In this document: positions 55,060-62,140 of the stretch, one piece after another
Layout: each line of letters starts with the position of its first letter
Numbering within the stretch: position 1 is the stretch's first letter
Assembly: GCA_947500415.1 (NCBI GenBank)
Contig: CANMRT010000002.1
Location: 992,001 to 1,056,000, forward strand
DNA from: an uncultured Roseicyclus sp.
GTDB taxonomy: Bacteria; Pseudomonadota; Alphaproteobacteria; Rhodobacterales; Rhodobacteraceae
Direction: 5' to 3'
DNA length: 64,000 nucleotides
Translations under genes and position numbers: made by a program
Notes under the pieces: generated by a model
Told to the model about the DNA's origin: nothing
Database searches by the model: none
The model's input: the letters and a program-made list of their open reading frames with translations, nothing else

Positions 55060-55207
55060 CTTTTCCGGCCCCTTCTTTTGCCTTCAGTTGAGCGATCAGA
55101 TCAAGGAACCGATCCGGCAGTTCATCCTTCATCGCATCGTCAAAGACGCGCTTGAGGTTCTCGTCGATCTGCTGCTCCACTCTGGATTTTTTGTTGTCTG
55201 AGGCCAT
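55049..55207 (-). CDS. nepR: Anti-sigma factor NepR
   Basis: A 52-residue gene too short for usual ORF calling. It begins MASDNKKSRVEQQIDENLKR and contains the NepR core VFDDAMKDELPDRFLDLIAQLK. It binds and blocks EcfG, and it is released when PhyR is phosphorylated. It is first in the minus-strand operon, and its stop lies 11 bases inside ecfG. The divergent neighbour phyR completes the standard three-gene set. Confidence 0.92.
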   Translation of the reverse strand: MASDNKKSRVEQQIDENLKRVFDDAMKDELPDRFLDLIAQLKAKEGAGKDGK

Positions 55208-55241
55208 GTCTCACCAGTACCGAAAAAAATGTTGTCTTGGT

Positions 55242-55270
55242 GGGAACCAACGAGCGCGCAAAAGGTTCCC
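55242..55270. promoter_or_regulatory. Symmetric divergent EcfG-type promoter between nepR and phyR
   Basis: GGGAACC (55242-55248) and GGTTCCC (55264-55270) are exact inverted repeats. Plus strand: GGAAC, 16 bases, GGTT towards phyR. Minus strand: GGAAC, 16 bases, GGTT towards nepR. The -35 of one overlaps the -10 of the other, so both promoters share a single site. Confidence 0.72.
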
Positions 55271-55298
55271 AATAAAATGTGCACGAGGAGAAGTTAGC

Positions 55299-56126
55299 AT
55301 GGGATCGACCGAAAACACGCAGGATCTGAGCACCGACTTGATGGAGGATTTGCCGTTCCTGCGCCGGTATGCCCGGGCGCTGACAGGCGCGCAGGACACC
55401 GGGGACCGATATGCCGTCGCCACGCTAGAGGCGATTGTGACCGACCCATCGAGCGTTGCGGATGATCCATCCACCAAGATTGGCCTGTTCCGCATTTTCC
55501 ACGGCATCTGGTCCAGCTCCGGCTCGCCCAGTGCGGATGACGGTGAGAACACTGATCTTCTGGAAGAGCGTGCGCAGCAGCGTCTTGCAAAACTTACCGC
55601 CAACACGCGTGAGGCTCTTCTGCTGCACACCGTTGAGGGCTTTGGGTTTGAGGCGATCGCGCGGATCATGGACGTCTCGCAGTCTGAGGCTGAGGAGCTT
55701 GTGTCGCGCGCCATGGCCGAGATGACCGATATGGTCTCAGGCGACATCCTGATCATCGAGGATGAGGGCATTATTGCCATGGATCTGAAATCCATCGTCA
55801 CAGATATGGGCCACACCGTCACCGACGTCGCGCGGACACGTGATGATGCGATTACGAAGGGCAAGGCAAAAGTGCCTGATCTAATCTTGGCCGACATTCA
55901 ACTGGCAGACAAATCCTCCGGTATTGATGCGGTGAATGCGCTGCTTGAAGATCTTGGCGATAGGCCTGTCATCTTCATCACAGCCTTCCCCGAACGCCTT
56001 CTGACGGGTGAACGGCCCGAGCCTGCGTTCCTGATCACCAAGCCGTATTCCGAAGATCAGGTTCGCGCAGCGGTAAGCCAGGCCATGTTCTTCGCCACCA
56101 CTGAACAAATGGATGTGGTCGCTTAA
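55299..56126 (+). CDS. phyR: PhyR, sigma-like response regulator and anti-anti-sigma factor
   Basis: A 275-residue protein. Residues 1-145 mimic an ECF sigma (regions 2 and 4). Residues 148-265 are a receiver domain with IIEDE (Glu154, Asp155), phosphoacceptor Asp199 in ILADIQ, Thr228 and Lys248 in LITKPY. Once phosphorylated it captures NepR and frees EcfG. GAGGAG precedes the ATG at 55299. The open frame to 55152 covers the promoter and is not used. Confidence 0.94.
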   Translation: MGSTENTQDLSTDLMEDLPFLRRYARALTGAQDTGDRYAVATLEAIVTDPSSVADDPSTKIGLFRIFHGIWSSSGSPSADDGENTDLLEERAQQRLAKLTANTREALLLHTVEGFGFEAIARIMDVSQSEAEELVSRAMAEMTDMVSGDILIIEDEGIIAMDLKSIVTDMGHTVTDVARTRDDAITKGKAKVPDLILADIQLADKSSGIDAVNALLEDLGDRPVIFITAFPERLLTGERPEPAFLITKPYSEDQVRAAVSQAMFFATTEQMDVVA

Positions 56127-56149
56127 ACCACTCTGCATCTCAGAACTAA

Positions 56150-56180
56150 AAAGGCCCCGTCCAGTTCGGTCGGGGCCTTT
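56150..56180. terminator. Bidirectional terminator between phyR and dps
   Basis: AAAGGCCCCG (56150-56159) and CGGGGCCTTT (56171-56180) are perfect arms with an 11-base loop. A- and T-rich tails on both sides suit both convergent genes. Confidence 0.82.
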
Positions 56181-56198
56181 ATTGTTTGAAGCGATGAT

Positions 56199-56696
56199 TT
56201 ATTCGGCAGCAATGGCGCGCAACATCCACGCGGCTTCTTCGTGGAATGCACTGCGTTCGGTCGCCAAGTCCTCAGTCACCGGGTCCTTGTGATCGCCCGA
56301 CAACTCAACCAACGCATGCAGTCGGTGGGCCAGCTTTTCATGGTCGCTTGCCAGGTCCTCCATCATCTCACGTGCGGACGGCATTTCATCGAGGTCCTCA
56401 ACACGCGACCGCTTCAGGATGTCGTTCATCCGCATCGGCGCTAGCTCACCAAGGGAACGAATGCGTTCGGCCAATTCATCCGCTGCGGCGAACATGTTCT
56501 CGTAATGCTCGTCCGTCAGTTTATGGATCGAATAGAACGCCGGACCAGTGACGTTCCAATGATAGGCGTGCGTCTTGAACGTCATGCGATAGGTATCAGC
56601 AAGAACATCGGCGAGCCCCTCTGCAACAACGGCTTTGTCGCGGACGCCCGTGCTCACTTCGTCGGAAGTGGGAATAACTTTCAATGTGTCAGACAT
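56199..56696 (-). CDS. dps: Dps, DNA-binding ferritin-like protein
   Basis: A 165-residue Dps. The ferroxidase residues lie in THAYHWNVTG and LTDEHYENMFAAADELAERIRSLG, as usual. Such proteins form 12-mers that store iron and protect DNA in starvation or peroxide stress. The ATG at 56696 is preferred; the longer frame passes through its promoter. GGAAC-N17-GGTT lies just upstream, so it is a likely EcfG target. Confidence 0.92.
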   Translation of the reverse strand: MSDTLKVIPTSDEVSTGVRDKAVVAEGLADVLADTYRMTFKTHAYHWNVTGPAFYSIHKLTDEHYENMFAAADELAERIRSLGELAPMRMNDILKRSRVEDLDEMPSAREMMEDLASDHEKLAHRLHALVELSGDHKDPVTEDLATERSAFHEEAAWMLRAIAAE

Positions 56697-56724
56697 TTTT
56701 GGTCTCCTTTCTCTTCGACGTGAC

Positions 56725-56750
56725 AACCCATCGCTCGCCCTAAAAGTTCC
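56725..56750 (-). promoter_or_regulatory. EcfG-type promoter of dps
   Basis: Minus strand GGAAC (56750-56746), 17 bases, GGTT (56728-56725), 29 bases before the dps start. Confidence 0.62.
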
Positions 56751-56763
56751 CTGACTTTTTTGT

Positions 56764-56789
56764 GGAACCCAACACCCTGCACCCGCGTT
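56764..56789 (+). promoter_or_regulatory. EcfG-type promoter of the FNT gene
   Basis: GGAAC (56764-56768), 17 bases, CGTT (56786-56789), 25 bases before the ATG at 56815. It is back to back with the dps promoter. Confidence 0.7.
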
Positions 56790-56814
56790 GCCGTGGGAAC
56801 AAAAGGAAACGCTC

Positions 56815-57615
56815 ATGCGCGAAGAAATGGCCGTCCGCAAGGCAACCCGCCTCAGTTCCAAACTGATCTACGAGGTCATCCGACGCGATGGCGAGGAAGA
56901 GCTGGAGCGTCCGACGCGTTCCCTGATCTGGTCAGGTGTTGCGGCAGGCATCCTGATATCCTTTTCGGTGCTAGGAGAGGCGATCTTCCGCACGTACCTT
57001 CCTGACGCGCCGTGGCGTTTTCTTGTCGAAAACCTCGGCTACAGTTTCGGGTTTCTGTTGGTGATCCTCGGTCGAATGCAGCTGTTCACCGAGAACACGA
57101 TCACGACCATCCTGCCGCTAGTAGCGGAACGCTCCGGTCGATGCGTTGTGGCCGTGGCACGGCTCTGGGGCATTGTCCTGACCGCTAATATCGTCGGTGC
57201 ATTTATTGCGGCGGCCTTCATGACACAAACGAGCGGAATTGCCCCCGACCTACTGGCGACGATCAATGAGCTTTCGCATCACGCGACCGGTTTCTCGGCT
57301 TCCGAAGGCTTTCTACGCGCCATTCCAGCCGGAATTCTCGTCGCCTCCATCGTCTGGATGATGCCCGGGCAGAACGGTGGCGAGGTTGTGCTCATCGTGA
57401 TCTTTACCTGGCTCATCGCTGCGGGCGATTTCACCCATATCATCGCGGGCTCCGTCGAAATGTGGGTGCTGATCCTGCAAGGCGAACTCATGGCTCAGCC
57501 CGCCGTATTTGGTTTTTTCCTTCCAGTACTGGCAGGCAATATTTTCGGTGGAACATTGGTTTTCGCCTTACTCGCTTGGGGCCAGGTGAAAGCGGAGATC
57601 GAAGAAGAGGATTAA
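56815..57615 (+). CDS. Formate/nitrite transporter (FNT) family channel
   Basis: A 266-residue inner-membrane protein of the FNT family with six membrane segments. The family loops FTENTITTILPL and GDFTHIIAGSVEMWVL are visible. The charged N-terminal region of about 35 residues (VRRDGEEELERPTRSL) is typical of the YfdC-like branch rather than FocA. The ATG at 56815 has AGGA at proper spacing and lies downstream of an EcfG promoter. The substrate is not known. Confidence 0.83.
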   Translation: MREEMAVRKATRLSSKLIYEVIRRDGEEELERPTRSLIWSGVAAGILISFSVLGEAIFRTYLPDAPWRFLVENLGYSFGFLLVILGRMQLFTENTITTILPLVAERSGRCVVAVARLWGIVLTANIVGAFIAAAFMTQTSGIAPDLLATINELSHHATGFSASEGFLRAIPAGILVASIVWMMPGQNGGEVVLIVIFTWLIAAGDFTHIIAGSVEMWVLILQGELMAQPAVFGFFLPVLAGNIFGGTLVFALLAWGQVKAEIEEED

Positions 57616-57629
57616 TTTGGTTGGGTGAA

Positions 57630-57655
57630 GGAACCGGCACCACGTCCAGCTCGTT
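57630..57655 (+). promoter_or_regulatory. EcfG-type promoter
   Basis: GGAAC (57630-57634), 17 bases, CGTT (57652-57655), 28 bases before the small gene at 57684. It begins right after the FNT stop. Confidence 0.7.
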
Positions 57656-57683
57656 GACTATCCGAACAGTAAGGAGAAACCAA

Positions 57684-57863
57684 ATGTCCGCACCGGATAC
57701 CAATCTCGACCGCCAAGCCCGCCGTCACAAACCGTCGCTCTGGGGTATCGCCATTGCTGTGGGCGCAGCAGCCATCTTTGCTGTTACAGCATTCCTTTTG
57801 GATGGCGTGCCGGCCGATGACCAAGCGGCAGGCATCCCGGAAGCAACCGTCGCAACTCAGTAA
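57684..57863 (+). CDS. Small single-span stress membrane protein
   Basis: A 59-residue product with a polar N-terminus (APDTNLDRQARRHKPS), one hydrophobic helix (about residues 19-40) and an acidic tail. AAGGAGA precedes the ATG, and an EcfG-type promoter and a strong terminator frame it, so it is a separate short transcript. No family is recognised. Confidence 0.68.
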   Translation: MSAPDTNLDRQARRHKPSLWGIAIAVGAAAIFAVTAFLLDGVPADDQAAGIPEATVATQ

Positions 57864-57880
57864 GTGCAATGTCAAAAAAT

Positions 57881-57926
57881 AGGGGCTGCGCCGACAATCC
57901 GGCGCAGCCCCTTTCTCTTTCTTTCT
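57881..57926. terminator. Strong terminator between the small stress gene and the Crp/Fnr gene
   Basis: Perfect 12-base arms AGGGGCTGCGCC (57881-57892) and GGCGCAGCCCCT (57901-57912) with an eight-base loop, then a T-rich run. It can serve both convergent genes. Confidence 0.85.
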
Positions 57927-57934
57927 CACCAACG

Positions 57935-58663
57935 TCAGATCAAGGGACGTCGCGCCAAACGCTCAACCTCGATCATCGCCATTTCTTCCATCTTCTCGCG
58001 GTTGTGCAGGCCCAACTTGCCGTCCTCCAGCGAGAGGATTTGTTTGTCTCGCAGCTTCATCAACGTCTTGTTGGTATGGACCAGCGACAGGCCCAACGCG
58101 TCGGCCAGATCCTGTTGACGGAAGGGGAACGGACAATGGTCGCCATCCGTCAAACCCAGATCATCACACCGCGCGTGGAACCGCAGTAATCCCCAGCACA
58201 TTCGCTCCATCGCACTCATCTGCCCGATGGAAGCCAAGGCTTCACCGAGGAAATGCTCATCCATCGCCGAAAGCCAGGTCAGGTCAAAGGCCCGCTCAGG
58301 CTCAGACTTAAACAGGTTCCACAGCTCAGCCCGGTCAAAGACACACAAAACCATGGGGGTTGTGGCCTCAACCGAATGCTTCATCTCACCCATCACGCCC
58401 GCTTGCAGGCCCAGAAACGCGCCAGGCAAGGCAAAGTTCACAACCTGTCTGCGCCCGTTCGGCAGAAGCTTATATCGCAGCCCCATGCCCTTCAGGACGG
58501 TGAACAATTGCGGACTATTTGACCCCTCCATCAGCAGCGTCGTGCCGGGATCAACCTTCAACTCGCCCACTTTGAAGCGGCGCATGAAGGTAATCTCATC
58601 TGTATTGAGCGTGTCATAAACATCGCGTTTGCGGAGCGGGCAATTTGAACAATCTGTAACCAT
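57935..58663 (-). CDS. Crp/Fnr family transcriptional regulator
   Basis: A 242-residue regulator with an N-terminal CSNCPLR (Cys5, Cys8), a cyclic-nucleotide-binding-like domain (about residues 25-140) and a C-terminal winged helix (FRQQDLADALGLSLVHTNKTLMKL). True Fnr needs four cysteines for its [4Fe-4S] cluster. Here only two N-terminal ones and one central (VLCVF) are seen, so oxygen sensing by a cluster is doubtful. It lies inside the stress island, divergent from the receiver-like gene. Confidence 0.85.
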   Translation of the reverse strand: MVTDCSNCPLRKRDVYDTLNTDEITFMRRFKVGELKVDPGTTLLMEGSNSPQLFTVLKGMGLRYKLLPNGRRQVVNFALPGAFLGLQAGVMGEMKHSVEATTPMVLCVFDRAELWNLFKSEPERAFDLTWLSAMDEHFLGEALASIGQMSAMERMCWGLLRFHARCDDLGLTDGDHCPFPFRQQDLADALGLSLVHTNKTLMKLRDKQILSLEDGKLGLHNREKMEEMAMIEVERLARRPLI

Positions 58664-58699
58664 GTCTCTTTTCGTCGTTGCTATGTCCTAGTTTAATGC

Positions 58700-59119
58700 A
58701 TGACTGATGAAATCGTTCCAAATGGCGCGATGACATCCCTCCCCGACACCCCAAAGGAAACGGCCGCGCCCGCAAACGGGCCGACAGGAGCGACCTGCAT
58801 CATCGTGCATCCGAACGTTCTGGTGGCCGAGGACTTGCGCGAAATTCTGTTGAGTTCCGGGGCACATGATGTCCGTGTGCACCGCAACCTTGCTGAAGTT
58901 GGCGCCGCACCCGTCGCCTTGGTGATTGTCTCAGACAGTCTTCAGGGGGGCCTGCACACATCGCATCTTGATGCGTGGGTGCAAAAGGGCACGCAAGTCA
59001 TCCTCCTCGGCAGCAACGGTCCGGCAGGGGATCCCACATCGCATGGACTCCACAGTTTGAATGAGCCCTTCCGCACAGAAGACGTTGTAGCCTTGGTAAC
59101 CAAGTTAGGGGTTTTCTGA
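58700..59119 (+). CDS. Receiver-like protein with degenerate phosphorylation site
   Basis: A 139-residue protein with a polar N-terminal extension of about 30 residues followed by a CheY-like fold (CIIVHPNVLVAEDLREILLSSG, ALVIVSDSL). The usual acidic pair after the first strand is missing, and the Lys of the TKPF segment is Glu in LNEPF. A phosphorylated state is therefore doubtful. It may be a phosphorylation-independent adaptor in the stress pathway. The start at 58700 is 36 bases from the divergent Crp/Fnr start. Confidence 0.6.
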   Translation: MTDEIVPNGAMTSLPDTPKETAAPANGPTGATCIIVHPNVLVAEDLREILLSSGAHDVRVHRNLAEVGAAPVALVIVSDSLQGGLHTSHLDAWVQKGTQVILLGSNGPAGDPTSHGLHSLNEPFRTEDVVALVTKLGVF

Positions 59120-59128
59120 AGGCCTGAT

Positions 59129-59153
59129 GGAACCCATCGGCTAGGCAGTCGTT
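59129..59153 (+). promoter_or_regulatory. EcfG-type promoter of the DUF1328 gene
   Basis: GGAAC (59129-59133), 16 bases, CGTT (59150-59153), 30 bases before the ATG at 59184. Confidence 0.72.
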
Positions 59154-59183
59154 GACATCGTGTAACTGAAAAGGAGACACACC

Positions 59184-59351
59184 ATGCTACGCTGGGCCGT
59201 CACATTCCTGGTCATCGCGTTGATCGCCGCTCTCTTCGGATTCGGAGGGATTGCTGGCGCATCCGCAGGGATCGCACAGATCCTCTTCTTCGTCTTTATC
59301 GTCCTGTTCGTCATTTCCTTGCTGGCGCGGGCAGTCAACGGGCGAAGCTGA
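59184..59351 (+). CDS. DUF1328 small membrane protein (YtjA-like)
   Basis: A 55-residue protein too short for routine calling. It starts [20 protein letters not shown] and has [22 protein letters not shown], two membrane helices that match DUF1328. AAAAGGAGA precedes the ATG. An EcfG-type promoter is upstream and a terminator downstream. The family is common in stress-induced loci; its function is unknown. Confidence 0.88.
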   Translation: MLRWAVTFLVIALIAALFGFGGIAGASAGIAQILFFVFIVLFVISLLARAVNGRS

Positions 59352-59376
59352 CACTCTCCGCACCTCGCGGAAGCCC

Positions 59377-59425
59377 AAAAGGGGCGAACGGCCTGACCTC
59401 ATGGCCGCTCGCCCCTTTTCTTTAT
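59377..59425 (+). terminator. Terminator after the DUF1328 gene
   Basis: AAAAGGGGCGA (59377-59387) pairs with TCGCCCCTTTT (59409-59419). An inner CGGCC/GGCCG stem extends the hairpin, and CTTTAT follows. Confidence 0.8.
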
Positions 59426-59453
59426 CTAATTGTTTCTAAATCAAAATTTTATT

Positions 59454-59478
59454 GGAACCTTCGACGGAACTGCTCGTT
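59454..59478 (+). promoter_or_regulatory. EcfG-type promoter of the gene at 59508
   Basis: GGAAC (59454-59458), 16 bases, CGTT (59475-59478), 29 bases before the ATG. A second GGAAC at 59466 lies inside the spacer. Confidence 0.7.
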
Positions 59479-59507
59479 GGTTGTCTAGACGAAAAGGAGA
59501 ATACGAC

Positions 59508-59744
59508 ATGAAAACCGGAACCATTCTTGCCATCGCCATCGCCGCAGTTGTTGCTGTCGTCGGCTTCTACATGGTCGACATCGATCAGACCGAAGAGGCC
59601 GCTCTGCCGGACGTAACGATCGAAGGCGGCAACCTGCCCGAGTTCGACGCCGAAGTCGGTACTGTCGAAATCACCGAGGAAACCGTGACCGTCCCGGGCA
59701 TCGAAATCACGCCGCCCGAGAACGACGACATCGCGTCCAACTAA
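59508..59744 (+). CDS. Small exported or membrane-anchored acidic protein
   Basis: A 78-residue protein with an N-terminal hydrophobic helix (residues 5-22, no clear cleavage site) and a very acidic exported tail with repeated Val-Thr-Ile-Glu units (VTIEGGN, VEITEETVTVPGIEITPPEN). AAAAGGAGA precedes the ATG. It lies after an EcfG-type promoter and before csbD, without a terminator between them, so both may be one transcript. No known family. Confidence 0.7.
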   Translation: MKTGTILAIAIAAVVAVVGFYMVDIDQTEEAALPDVTIEGGNLPEFDAEVGTVEITEETVTVPGIEITPPENDDIASN

Positions 59745-59791
59745 CACGAGCTTCCCGCTTTTTTTGACCCACCGACCCAAGGAGATACGCT

Positions 59792-59989
59792 ATGAACCGC
59801 GATCAGATTGAAGGTAAATGGACCGAAATCAAAGGCCGCCTCCGCGAAAGCTATGGCGACCTGACCGATGACGACCTGGAAAGCGCGAAGGGCGACCGCG
59901 AGCAAATGGAAGGCGTCCTGCAGCAGAAGCTTGGCAAATCAAAGGCTGAGGTGCGCGAAACCGTCGATAATGTGCTGAACAGCATCTAA
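59792..59989 (+). CDS. csbD: CsbD family stress protein
   Basis: A 65-residue CsbD-like protein: NRDQIEGKWTEIKGRLRESYGDLTDDDLE then a short helical tail. The family is a common stress marker in bacteria; its mechanism is unknown. CAAGGAGA precedes the ATG. It probably shares the promoter at 59454 and ends at the terminator at 60013. Confidence 0.92.
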   Translation: MNRDQIEGKWTEIKGRLRESYGDLTDDDLESAKGDREQMEGVLQQKLGKSKAEVRETVDNVLNSI

Positions 59990-60012
59990 CGCGAACAGCA
60001 GAACTACGTCTC

Positions 60013-60046
60013 AAAGGCCCTCCTCGTGGGGGCCTTTGGCTTTTTT
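60013..60046 (+). terminator. Terminator after csbD
   Basis: AAAGGCCC (60013-60020) and GGGCCTTT (60030-60037) form the stem, and a run of six T residues ends at 60046. Confidence 0.85.
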
Positions 60047-60276
60047 GGCCTTTGTCATTGCCGTGAAAACAACGTGCGCCGACGGGCCACTGGTGGGGAT
60101 GTGCGGTGAATTCATCACAACGCCAGACCAGCCACGCATGATGCGGGGCGCAGCCTTCCAACTCAACGAGAACAGCCAAATCAATGGGCTGGCCGGAGCC
60201 GCGAAACCAAGTCTTGCCTGACTGAAAAATACAACCTAAGGCCGAATGCGACCGAGCCAGCTGTAGGACCACGCCC

Positions 60277-61152
60277 GTGAAAGACCTGAGCAATCACATG
60301 CTGTTGCGCGGTGCACCCGTGCGGGCGCGTATACTTGAAGAAGTCACCGAATATGTGCGCCAGGCCGGTTCCATCGGGCGACTCGTCTCCATCGCCATCG
60401 GTGACATCCCCGAGGTTGGCGTCTACATCCGAAACCAGAAGCGCGCCGCCGAAAAGGTCGGCCTGCCCTTCGATGAACAGATCTGGCCAGCCGAATCCAC
60501 GCCGGAAGAGGCCAAGGCACGTATCCAGGCGATGAACGATGATCCGGACGTCTTGGGCATCATCCTGCAACGCCCGGTGCCGGAGCATATCAATGTTCGA
60601 TCCCTGCAATCCGCGATTCATCCGCTGAAAGATGTGGAGGGGATGAACCCCGCCTCCATCGGCAACATCGTCTACAACGACGTGGCCCTTGCGCCCTGTA
60701 CAGCGGCGGCAGCGGTCGAGCTGATCCGCGAAACCGGTCTGCCCATGCAGGGGCTGGAGGTTGTAATGATCGGCCACTCCGAGATCGTCGGGAAGCCCGC
60801 CGCCATGATGCTGATGGCCGAAGGCGCGACAGTGACCGTCTGCCACCACATGACCCGCTCAGTCGCCATGCACTCACGCCGCGCCGACGTTGTTGTTGTG
60901 GCTGTGGGCAAGGCAGGCCTTGTGGGCGCAGACATGATCAAGCCCGGCGCGGCGGTGATCGACATCGGTATAAATCAAGTTGAAGTTGATGGCGAAACGA
61001 AGATCGTCGGTGACGTCGACACTTACGCAGTGGCTGAGGTTGCGGGTTGGCTGACCCCGGTCCCCGGCGGCGTTGGCCCAATGACAGTCGCGATCCTTCT
61101 GCGCAACGCGACCGTGGCCCATCAACGCCAACGCGCGGCGGGCTGGATCTAA
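60277..61152 (+). CDS. folD: FolD-like protein with altered catalytic residues
   Basis: A 291-residue relative of methylene-tetrahydrofolate dehydrogenase/cyclohydrolase. Tyr50 of the active site is kept (VYIRNQKRAAEKVG), but the Lys at position 54 is Gln, and the Asp at 121 (KDVDG in FolD) is Glu (KDVEG). The C-terminal PVPGGVGPMTVA is intact. Loss of that Lys is known to impair the cyclohydrolase step in FolD, so this may be only a dehydrogenase or a new variant. GTG start with AGGA eight bases ahead. About 230 bases upstream contain no other gene. Confidence 0.85.
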   Translation: MKDLSNHMLLRGAPVRARILEEVTEYVRQAGSIGRLVSIAIGDIPEVGVYIRNQKRAAEKVGLPFDEQIWPAESTPEEAKARIQAMNDDPDVLGIILQRPVPEHINVRSLQSAIHPLKDVEGMNPASIGNIVYNDVALAPCTAAAAVELIRETGLPMQGLEVVMIGHSEIVGKPAAMMLMAEGATVTVCHHMTRSVAMHSRRADVVVVAVGKAGLVGADMIKPGAAVIDIGINQVEVDGETKIVGDVDTYAVAEVAGWLTPVPGGVGPMTVAILLRNATVAHQRQRAAGWI

Positions 61153-61991
61153 ACCCCGAGCGACCCTATCGCTGCAAACACCGCGACAACCGCCGCCCAT
61201 TGCGGCAAGCGCATCCGCTCTTTTAGGAAGATCGTGGCAAGGACGACCGTGATCAGCCCGAAGGTGGAGGCCGCTACGGCGGCAAATTCCGGGTATGGCA
61301 GGCTCCCCGCGGCCGAGACCGCGCTGATCGCAATCACATCGAGCGTGCCAATGATGGCGAAGATCCAAAGCGATCCGATACGCGGCATCATGTTTTGCCG
61401 CCACGCCAAGGCCATCGCGACCACGGCCACAATCGCGGCCATCCTGAACGGCACCATGATCGTCCATTCATCGGACAAGACCGTCGCCGATTGGCTGAGC
61501 GCAAAGGCCACTGCAAATCCTGGCCCCGAGACCAGCGACCAGAAAATCGCGGCACTTTTTGAGCCGTCCGATGATCCCTCATCACTGCTAATCGCGATGA
61601 AGGCGACGCCACCGATCACGACGAACACCGCCAGCCAGTGCAGCAGTGTCAGCGGGCTGCCGGTATAGGCCGCCCACCCCATCGAAATTATCGGATAGGC
61701 CCCAATGATCGGCGCCACCAAGCGCACCGGCCCAATCTCAAGCGCCTTGTAGAGGCCCAGGCCCGCAATAGCGTAGACCAGCCCCGCAATGACCGCGCGC
61801 CAATAGGCTTCCGCCGGGGCTGCGGAGGCGTCCCCCCAAACCAGCGCAAAGGGCAATGCCACCAACGTGCCGAGCACGAGGACCGAGACGAGCGAGGCAA
61901 ACGTTCCCTCCGCCGCGGAGACCTTGCGCACGCACAGATCGTGGACCGCCCAGGAAAACGCCGCCAACAGGCCGAGAAGAAGTGAGGCCAC
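61149..61991 (-). CDS. DMT superfamily transporter (EamA-like)
   Basis: A 280-residue membrane protein with ten hydrophobic segments in two five-helix halves, the EamA pattern (VASLLLGLLAAFSWAVHDLCVRK start; SLPYPEFAAVAASTFGLITVVLATIFLKERM near the end). Such proteins export amino acids or other metabolites. The GTG at 61991 has GGAGGG before it and starts right at the first helix; the frame upstream has no membrane pattern. Its end overlaps the FolD-like gene by four bases, in convergent orientation. Confidence 0.85.
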   Translation of the reverse strand: MASLLLGLLAAFSWAVHDLCVRKVSAAEGTFASLVSVLVLGTLVALPFALVWGDASAAPAEAYWRAVIAGLVYAIAGLGLYKALEIGPVRLVAPIIGAYPIISMGWAAYTGSPLTLLHWLAVFVVIGGVAFIAISSDEGSSDGSKSAAIFWSLVSGPGFAVAFALSQSATVLSDEWTIMVPFRMAAIVAVVAMALAWRQNMMPRIGSLWIFAIIGTLDVIAISAVSAAGSLPYPEFAAVAASTFGLITVVLATIFLKERMRLPQWAAVVAVFAAIGSLGV

Positions 61992-62140
61992 GAGTCCCTC
62001 CGATCCGTAAATAGTCTTTGACCAGGCGGGTGTGACACCGCCCGGATCGGTTGAACAGATTGCAGTTGATCCCTGCAGGAATTTTCTTAAAGTTAAATTA
62101 ATTTTCCGCTGAGGCAACATTTGATGCCATGGAGGTCAGC

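Noticed and set aside
60036-60221. 61-codon frame between csbD and the FolD-like gene
   Set aside because: It begins within the csbD terminator hairpin, has no ribosome site and shows no family features.
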